Origin: a virus
DNA length: 24,675 bases
IMG/VR virus record: IMGVR_UViG_3300049810_001172
Coordinates: 1 to 24,675 of that record
Strand: one strand, 5' to 3'
Shown here: in pieces, positions 1 through 5,710 of the stretch
Numbering within the stretch: position 1 is the first letter of the stretch
How the letters are laid out: each line of letters starts with the position of its first letter
The notes under the pieces: model-generated
The model's database searches: none
Told to the model about the DNA's origin: nothing
The model's input: the letters and a program-made list of their open reading frames with translations, nothing else
Program-made: the position numbers and the translations under genes

Positions 1-1
1 T

Positions 2-694
2 TACACTTTAGAATTAAATGAGAGTTATGTCGGTTTAAGATATGATACAGTATTTAGCGGAGTCACAACTTCTAATATTAAATTCTATCAAGATGATGTT
101 CAAAAAGTCATAGATGGATTAACAGGCAAATTAATAATTAAATATTATCCTACTCGTGCTGCTTCAGTAAATACTTTGGCTGCTCATCTAAAACAGATGG
201 AAATACAGGAAATCAAACCTGATGTTGTTATAGTTGATTATGCTGATATTCTAAAACCAACTACATTCTATAAAGAGAAGAGGCATGCTACTGGTGAGAC
301 ATATGAAAATCTTCGTGGTATGGCTGGTGAATTTAATATTCCAGTATGGACAGCATCACAGGCTAATCGTAGTTCATTGGAAGAAGAAGTGATTGATGCT
401 AGTAAAGTATCAGAGGATTATTCTAAGGTAATGACTGCTGACTTTGTTATGTCTGTAAGTCGTAAAGTAGAAGATAAGATTGCAAATACAGGTAGGTTTC
501 ACGTAATTAAAAATAGGTTTGGTGTAGATGGAATTACATTTCCAGCTAACATTAATACAAATACAGGTTTGATACAAGTGCATGAGGCTTCTACTGTTAG
601 TGGTAAAGTAGCTCAAGGCAAGATGGATAACTCAGAAGAATATCTGCGAAAAACTTTATCTCAGAAATATAATGATATGGGCGGATTTGAGTAA
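2..694 (+). CDS. 41: DnaB-type replicative DNA helicase, C-terminal part (T4 gp41-like), cut by window start
   Basis: The frame is open from base 2, so the gene begins before the window; 230 residues are visible. This is the RecA-like motor domain of a hexameric replicative helicase, which unwinds DNA 5'-3' at the phage fork and works with primase. The Walker B region reads PDVVIVDYADIL. It is followed by TGETYENLRGMAGEFNIPVW and TASQANRSS, the DnaB/gp41 pattern in which a glutamine contacts the nucleotide and a downstream arginine acts near the subunit interface. The Walker A motif lies outside the window. The tail (about 30 residues rich in Lys, Ser and Glu) looks flexible. The in-frame TTG at 176 is internal, since homology continues upstream of it. 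The next gene follows after a 70-base gap containing a promoter-like element. Confidence 0.88.
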   Translation, partial: YTLELNESYVGLRYDTVFSGVTTSNIKFYQDDVQKVIDGLTGKLIIKYYPTRAASVNTLAAHLKQMEIQEIKPDVVIVDYADILKPTTFYKEKRHATGETYENLRGMAGEFNIPVWTASQANRSSLEEEVIDASKVSEDYSKVMTADFVMSVSRKVEDKIANTGRFHVIKNRFGVDGITFPANINTNTGLIQVHEASTVSGKVAQGKMDNSEEYLRKTLSQKYNDMGGFE

Positions 695-726
695 ATAAGA
701 TCTTGTATATATTATATTTAATATAG
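687..726 (+). promoter_or_regulatory. Putative promoter for the reductase-receptor unit
   Basis: TATATTTA at 713-720, continuing as ATATAG to 726, closely matches the -10/-7 region of the promoter-like elements at 5656 and 12222 (TAWATTTAAACATAG, here one base shorter). A TTTG lies at 686-689, but the spacing to TATATTTA (23 bases from TTG) is longer than in the other two copies, so the upstream box is weak. It lies in the only gap before the reductase gene. A purine-rich stretch with AAGGGA at 754-759 precedes the ATG at 765. Confidence 0.4.
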
Positions 727-764
727 TGGAAGATAAAAAAAAATAATAAGATAAGGGAAAAACT

Positions 765-2774
765 ATGGAAAAATTTACATTAACGGATACATTTATAAAT
801 AAATACAAAAGAAAAAAAGCTCCGTTTGGTTTTAATGGTTTGGGTGAATTGGTTTATATGAGAACCTACTCAAGAATCAAAGAAGATGGAAAAAATGAAA
901 GATGGTGGGAAACTGTAAGAAGAGTCGTAGAGGGAACATACTCTATGCAAAAAAATCACATTGATGGACATCAATTAGGGTGGAATCCGTGGCAAGCTCA
1001 AAAATCAGCACAAGAGATGTATGAGCGTATCTTCAATATGAAGTTCTTGCCACCTGGTCGTGGACTTTGGGCTATGGGAACAGCCATAACCGAAGAACGA
1101 GGCTTATACGCTGCCCTAAACAATTGTGCATTTGTATCAACTAAAACAATAAAAGAAGATTATGCTAAACCATTCTGTTTCCTTATGGATGCTAGTATGT
1201 TAGGTGTTGGCGTTGGGTTTGATACAAAAGGTGCTGGTGAGATAGTAGTTAAAGGTGTAAATAAAGATAGAGATATTACTATATTTGAAGTGCCTGATGA
1301 TAGAGAGGGTTGGGTTGAATCACTAAAGGTTCTGTTAGAAAGTTATTTTCACGGAACTGCTTCTGTAAAATTTGACTATAGTAAAGTCAGAAAGGCAGGA
1401 GAACCTATAACAGGTTTTGGTGGAGTCAGCAGTGGACACGAACCTCTTGCAGAAGTGCATGAGAGTATAAGAGAAGTATTAGAAAAGAATAGCGGAGAAC
1501 CAATTACAATCACAACAATCGTAGACATAATGAATCTAATTGGTAAGTGTGTTGTAGCTGGTAATGTTAGAAGAACAGCAGAAATCGTATTCGGTGATCC
1601 CCACTCAGAAGAGTATTTAGATTTAAAAAATTACAAAGTAAATCCACATAGAGAACAATATGGATGGACATCTAATAATAGTATATTCGCAGAATTGGGT
1701 ATGGATTATACTGCCGCTGCCGAACGAATTGGTGATAATGGCGAGCCTGGATTTGCATGGTTGGATAATATGAGACAATACTCTCGTATGAAAAATGGTG
1801 GGGATAACAAAGACCATAGAGTTATGGGTGGTAATCCTTGTTTAGAACAATCATTAGAATCATACGAACTATGTTGTTTAGTTGAAACATTTCCTGATAA
1901 TCACGATTCATTAGAAGATTATCAAAGAACGTTAAAATATGCTTATCTGTATGCTAAAACAGTAACATTAGGTAGAACTCATTGGAGTGATACCAATAGA
2001 GTTATGTTGAGAAACAGAAGAATAGGATGTTCAGTAAGTGGTGTTGCTCAGTTCATTACTAACAGAGGATTAGATGAATTAAAGACTTGGCTGAACAGTG
2101 GATATGATGTAATCCAACAATGGGATGATATGTATTCAGATTGGTTTGCTGTTCCTAACTCTATCAAAACTACTTCGGTTAAACCAAGTGGAACGGTATC
2201 ACTATTAGCTGGTGCTACTCCGGGTTTACATTATCCCGAAAGTAGATTTTATATAAGAAGAATGAGGTTATCAAAACATTCAGAATTATTAGAACCATTG
2301 AAGAAGGCTAATTATAAATTAGAACCAGCCTTTGGTTCAGAAGATACAACGATGGTTGTTGAGGTGCCGGTTGATGTTGGTGAGGGGATAAGAACAGCAG
2401 CTGAACTTTCGATTTGGGAACAATTCAGTTTAGCTGCTTTCTTACAAAGACATTGGGCTGATAACCAAGTCAGTTGCACAGTTACATTTGATCCTGAAAC
2501 AGAAAAGAGTCAAATTGCTCCTGCTCTAAACTACTATCAATATCATTTGAAAGGTATTAGTTTATTACCGAGGCATGACTATGGTGCTTATCAACAAATG
2601 CCATATGAAGCTATTGAAGAAGAAACTTACCATAAAGAAGTTAAGAAGTTAGGTAAGTTATCTTTTGGTGTAATCAAAAACGAAGAAGCAGAAGTAGATA
2701 AATTCTGTAACAATGATTCGTGTGAGATAATTCCTCAAACAGGCGACAATGATGACCAGGAATATGCAAATTAA
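765..2774 (+). CDS. nrdJ: Adenosylcobalamin-dependent ribonucleoside-triphosphate reductase (class II, monomeric RTPR)
   Basis: 669 residues, slightly shorter than the roughly 740 of the Lactobacillus leichmannii enzyme. It reduces ribonucleoside triphosphates to deoxy forms using coenzyme B12 as radical source, without oxygen or a separate radical subunit, and so supplies dNTPs for phage replication. Family landmarks: RTYSR and RWWETVRRVV (33-55); the reducing cysteine in NNCAFVST (C121); NPCLEQSLESYELCC with the thiyl-radical cysteine C359, E361 and second reducing cysteine C370 (spacing identical to C408/E410/C419 of the L. leichmannii enzyme); PSGTVSLLAGATPG; and the C-terminal shuttle pair C648-X4-C653. 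All redox residues are present, so the enzyme looks active. T4 itself uses a class I NrdAB enzyme; class II enzymes are common in marine phages. No terminator separates it from the receptor gene 78 bases downstream. Confidence 0.95.
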   Translation: MEKFTLTDTFINKYKRKKAPFGFNGLGELVYMRTYSRIKEDGKNERWWETVRRVVEGTYSMQKNHIDGHQLGWNPWQAQKSAQEMYERIFNMKFLPPGRGLWAMGTAITEERGLYAALNNCAFVSTKTIKEDYAKPFCFLMDASMLGVGVGFDTKGAGEIVVKGVNKDRDITIFEVPDDREGWVESLKVLLESYFHGTASVKFDYSKVRKAGEPITGFGGVSSGHEPLAEVHESIREVLEKNSGEPITITTIVDIMNLIGKCVVAGNVRRTAEIVFGDPHSEEYLDLKNYKVNPHREQYGWTSNNSIFAELGMDYTAAAERIGDNGEPGFAWLDNMRQYSRMKNGGDNKDHRVMGGNPCLEQSLESYELCCLVETFPDNHDSLEDYQRTLKYAYLYAKTVTLGRTHWSDTNRVMLRNRRIGCSVSGVAQFITNRGLDELKTWLNSGYDVIQQWDDMYSDWFAVPNSIKTTSVKPSGTVSLLAGATPGLHYPESRFYIRRMRLSKHSELLEPLKKANYKLEPAFGSEDTTMVVEVPVDVGEGIRTAAELSIWEQFSLAAFLQRHWADNQVSCTVTFDPETEKSQIAPALNYYQYHLKGISLLPRHDYGAYQQMPYEAIEEETYHKEVKKLGKLSFGVIKNEEAEVDKFCNNDSCEIIPQTGDNDDQEYAN

Positions 2775-2799
2775 ACTTAACAAAAGCGGACAGGCAGCT

Positions 2800-2823
2800 G
2801 ACGCACCTGTGAAAAAATGCGTC
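2800..2823 (+). other. Inverted repeat between reductase and receptor genes
   Basis: GACGCA (2800-2805) and TGCGTC (2818-2823) form a perfect 6-bp inverted repeat around a 12-base loop rich in A. A competing pair, ACAGG (2790-2794) with CCTGT (2806-2810), overlaps it, so two alternative folds are possible. No T-tract follows, so this is not a normal terminator. It lies 30 to 50 bases upstream of the receptor start and could protect or regulate the downstream message. The gap is far too short for a cobalamin riboswitch. Confidence 0.35.
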
Positions 2824-2852
2824 TTAACAATAACAAACATGGAGATCGTTTT

Positions 2853-5582
2853 ATGAAAAACAAACGTAATCTAGTAACACTACTTATGATGATGACAGGA
2901 TTGTTTGCTCAATCTATTTCAGGAGTCGTAGGTGGTGAAAATCCACTTCAAGGAGCAAATGTCGTAGTAGTAGGAACAGAACTTGGTTCAGTTTCAAACG
3001 GCGAAGGTAGTTATCTTATCAAAGATGTACCTGCTGGAACATACGATATTACTGCTTCTTTTATTGGTTATTCTTCAAAGACTATAAGTGTAGTCGTTGG
3101 AGAAGATGATGCTGTTGTTGACTTTACACTTAAAGTTGATGCGGTATCAATGTCAGCATTAGAAGTTCTTGCTTCTAGGGCTGATGAAACTACACCTGTA
3201 GCTTACACTACGATAAATAAAGCTGAAATGGAAGTTCGTCTTGGTTCACAAGATATTCCAATGATTCTTAATACTACTCCTAGTGTATATGCAACTGGTC
3301 AAGGTGGTGGTGCGGGTGATGCTCGTATCAACGTAAGAGGTTTCAACCAAAGAAATGTGGCAGTTATGATAAACGGTGTTCCCCAAAACGATATGGAGAA
3401 TGGATGGGTTTATTGGTCTAATTGGGATGGGGTAGGTGATGCTACTTCTTCCATTCAGATGCAAAGAGGTCTATCAGCTGTAAATCTTGCTACACCATCT
3501 ATTGGTGGAACTATGAACATTATTACCGATCCTGCTGCTCAAGAGAAAGGTGGTAAGTTCAAACAAGAAGCTGGAGCTGGTGGTTTTCTAAAAACTACTT
3601 TAAACTATAATTCAGGTTTAATCGCTGACAAACTAGCACTTAGTGGAACGATAGTTCGTAAAACTGGTGAAGGTCTTATCGATGGAACTTGGACAGATGC
3701 TTGGGCTTACTATGCTGGTGCTAGTTACGCCATAAGTGACAAACAAAGAGTCGAACTATATGGTATCGGCGCTCCCCAAAGACACGGACAGAACTTATAC
3801 AAACAAAATATTGCTACCTACTCACAAGAGTTAGCTGGAAGTATTGACGGGTATAATGATTCTGCTTATGTAGCTGGTGAGAAGTTTGAAACTGAAGCTG
3901 GTAGGTTCTACAATCAGAATTGGGCTCCTGTTGATCCTTCTTATAAAGGTAAACAATACTTTTATATGTATGGTGATAAAACACAGGATAGACATAGTTC
4001 TGATTTCTTAAATGAAAGAGAGAACTTTTTTCACAAACCGTTAGTTAACTTAAATCATTTCTATGATGTAAATGACCAAGTTAGACTAAGTTCCGTTGCT
4101 TATTGGAGTGGTGGTTCAGGTGGTGGAACTGGAACTTATGGTAGTGTTTCAAGAGCTCCTGCTATTGAAGGAAACTCTTGGTATGCAAGTTCACCTTGGA
4201 TATGGGATTGGAATGCTGAGATTGCTCAAAACTCCGATAACATAGATGAAGAGTTTTCAGCTGATGAAAACCGTTCAACAGGTATTCTTCGTAACTCAAT
4301 CAATAGACAAAATACACTTGGTTTAATTTCTAAGTTAAACTATGAAGTTAGTGATGACTTAGAGGTTCAAGTTGGTATTGATTGGCGAAGCGCTGGAATA
4401 GAACATGCTAGAGAAGTTCGTGATTTACTTGGTGGAGACTACTATGTAGATTTTGCTGATGACAATGCTCCTGATGGTAAGAAAGTTGGGTTAGGTGATA
4501 TTATCGCTTACCACAACGAAACCACAGTTGATTGGTTCGGTGCTTTTCTACAAGGTAAGTATGACATCGCTAAGTTCAACTTATATGGTATGGGTGGAAT
4601 ATCTACTATTGGATATACTTACCAAGACCATTTCTCAGTTGATAAAGAAGTTGTTAAGGCTGATGCTATTACTACTTTCCAAGTGAAAGGTGGTGGTAGA
4701 TATAACCTTGATGATAGACTATCAGCATTTGCTAATATTGGGTATGTTGAGAAACCACCAATCTTAGACAATGTGATTGATAATGATGGTAATGTTTCAC
4801 AGAATCCAGATAACGAGAAATTTATTTCTAACGAAATAGGTGGAGAGTATAAAAGTGAGTTAGTTGCTATCAAAGGTAGTTACTACAACACTCAATGGAA
4901 AGATAGAAACCTTACTAAATCTGTTCAAACAGGTCAAGGTGACTCTGGCGACACAGACATCATTTATCTAACTGGTGTAAATCAAAGTCATAGTGGTTTT
5001 GAAATCGAAACTAAAGTTGCTCTTCACGAAATGGTATCATTAGATGTTGCTATTAGTGCTGGTAATTGGTATTTCGGTGGAGATGCTAATGGTGATTATA
5101 CAGAGTTAGAATATAATGATGATAATCAAGTCATTGGACAAACTTCTACAGAGTATGAATATGCTCTTAAAGACTTAAAAGTTGGTGATATGCCACAGAC
5201 AGCATATGTCGGTGGATTAACTATCAAACCAATCAAAGGTCTAAATGTCCAAGGTCTTTACAGATGGTATGACAATCACTATGCTGATTGGAGTCCTGAT
5301 TCTCGTGAGGTTAGTGGTGATGCTGACAGAGCTCAAGTATGGAAAACTCCATCCTACGGCAAGTTAGATTTCCATCTATCTTACAAACTACCAGAATTTG
5401 CTGGTTTAAACATGACAGTTAGTGGTCATGTATTTAACGCTCTTGATGAAGTATATGTTCAAGATGCGGTTGACAATAGTAAGTATAATGGGTATGGTGA
5501 CAAAGTTCACGCTTCTCATAATGCTGAAGTATTTCTTGGAACACCAAGAAACTTTAACTTAGGACTATCTGTCAATTTCTAA
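2853..5582 (+). CDS. TonB-dependent outer-membrane receptor with CarboxypepD-regulatory-like N-terminal domain
   Basis: 909 residues, apparently full length. Start ATG 2853 is chosen over the in-frame ATG at 2817 because GGAG (2841-2844) lies 8 bases upstream and translation then opens with a normal signal peptide (MKNKRNLVTLLMMMTGLFA, cleavage near residue 19). Order: regulatory-like beta-sandwich (about 21-95; GANVVVVGTELGSVSNGEGS, DVPAGTYDITASFIGY); TonB-box-like ALEVLASR (about 102-109); plug (about 113-235; DIPMILNTTPSVYATG, ARINVRGFNQRNVAVMINGV, MENGWVYWSNWDG, RGLSAVNLATPSIGGTMN); a 22-strand-type barrel; and a C-terminal LGLSVNF ending in Phe, the usual barrel-assembly signal. Such proteins import siderophores, cobalamin, glycans or peptides using host TonB-ExbBD. 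The type is typical of Bacteroidota/FCB bacteria and very unusual in a phage replication region. No SusD partner is present. Base composition resembles its neighbours by eye. The substrate cannot be read from sequence. Confidence 0.93.
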   Translation: MKNKRNLVTLLMMMTGLFAQSISGVVGGENPLQGANVVVVGTELGSVSNGEGSYLIKDVPAGTYDITASFIGYSSKTISVVVGEDDAVVDFTLKVDAVSMSALEVLASRADETTPVAYTTINKAEMEVRLGSQDIPMILNTTPSVYATGQGGGAGDARINVRGFNQRNVAVMINGVPQNDMENGWVYWSNWDGVGDATSSIQMQRGLSAVNLATPSIGGTMNIITDPAAQEKGGKFKQEAGAGGFLKTTLNYNSGLIADKLALSGTIVRKTGEGLIDGTWTDAWAYYAGASYAISDKQRVELYGIGAPQRHGQNLYKQNIATYSQELAGSIDGYNDSAYVAGEKFETEAGRFYNQNWAPVDPSYKGKQYFYMYGDKTQDRHSSDFLNERENFFHKPLVNLNHFYDVNDQVRLSSVAYWSGGSGGGTGTYGSVSRAPAIEGNSWYASSPWIWDWNAEIAQNSDNIDEEFSADENRSTGILRNSINRQNTLGLISKLNYEVSDDLEVQVGIDWRSAGIEHAREVRDLLGGDYYVDFADDNAPDGKKVGLGDIIAYHNETTVDWFGAFLQGKYDIAKFNLYGMGGISTIGYTYQDHFSVDKEVVKADAITTFQVKGGGRYNLDDRLSAFANIGYVEKPPILDNVIDNDGNVSQNPDNEKFISNEIGGEYKSELVAIKGSYYNTQWKDRNLTKSVQTGQGDSGDTDIIYLTGVNQSHSGFEIETKVALHEMVSLDVAISAGNWYFGGDANGDYTELEYNDDNQVIGQTSTEYEYALKDLKVGDMPQTAYVGGLTIKPIKGLNVQGLYRWYDNHYADWSPDSREVSGDADRAQVWKTPSYGKLDFHLSYKLPEFAGLNMTVSGHVFNALDEVYVQDAVDNSKYNGYGDKVHASHNAEVFLGTPRNFNLGLSVNF

Positions 5583-5593
5583 AATGGTGATTT

Positions 5594-5620
5594 GGGGGCT
5601 TGAAATATAGCCCCCTTTTA
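5594..5620 (+). terminator. Rho-independent terminator after the receptor gene
   Basis: GGGGGCT (5594-5600) pairs perfectly with AGCCCCC (5609-5615) across an 8-base loop and is followed at once by TTTTA. It starts 12 bases after the receptor stop codon. This is the clearest terminator in the window and closes the reductase-receptor unit. Confidence 0.88.
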
Positions 5621-5624
5621 TCAA

Positions 5625-5650
5625 AAAACCCTTGACTTGTATAGGGTTTT
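5625..5650. promoter_or_regulatory. 8-bp inverted repeat overlapping the polymerase promoter -35 box
   Basis: AAAACCCT (5625-5632) and AGGGTTTT (5643-5650) are perfectly complementary with a 10-base centre. The TTGACT box begins at the last base of the left arm and lies in the centre. It could be a second, weak or bidirectional terminator (A-tract before, T-tract after), or an operator occluding the promoter. The sequence alone does not decide. Confidence 0.45.
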
Positions 5651-5670
5651 AGTTGTATATTTAAACATAG
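5632..5670 (+). promoter_or_regulatory. Promoter for DNA polymerase gene
   Basis: TTGACT (5632-5637), an 18-base spacer and TATATT (5656-5661), followed by TAAACATAG. Read as a Bacteroidota-type promoter it is TTG, 21 bases, TATATTTA, which fits TTG-N19-21-TAnnTTTG except for the last base. Bases 5655-5682 match 12221-12248 upstream of the Nmad1 gene at 26 of 28 positions, the best evidence that this is a real conserved promoter/leader element. It sits directly downstream of a strong terminator. Confidence 0.65.
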
Positions 5671-5676
5671 AAAATG

Positions 5677-5704
5677 AGGATTTTATATCCTATAACAATC
5701 GGAG
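5677..5704 (+). promoter_or_regulatory. Polymerase mRNA leader: SD-sequestering hairpin and downstream ribosome-binding site
   Basis: AGGAT (5677-5681) and ATCCT (5687-5691) form a perfect 5-bp hairpin with loop TTTAT. In the near-identical leader of the Nmad1 gene the same GAGGA is the Shine-Dalgarno site just before the ATG; here it is base-paired and no start codon follows. A second site, GGAG (5701-5704), lies 6 bases before the ATA proposed as polymerase start. In T4, gp43 represses its own translation by binding a hairpin near its ribosome-binding site; this hairpin is a candidate functional analogue, though it does not share the T4 loop sequence by eye. Confidence 0.4.
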
Positions 5705-5710
5705 TTAGTT

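Noticed and set aside
176-178. TTG as start of the helicase gene
   Set aside because: The frame is open to the window edge and helicase-like sequence continues upstream of 176; the gene is simply truncated by the window.
2817-2852. ATG 2817 as receptor start
   Set aside because: It lacks a ribosome-binding site and adds 12 polar residues before an otherwise normal signal peptide; ATG 2853 has GGAG at the right distance.
2775-2852. Cobalamin riboswitch before the receptor
   Set aside because: The gap is 78 bases, much shorter than any B12 riboswitch, and no B12-box sequence is visible.
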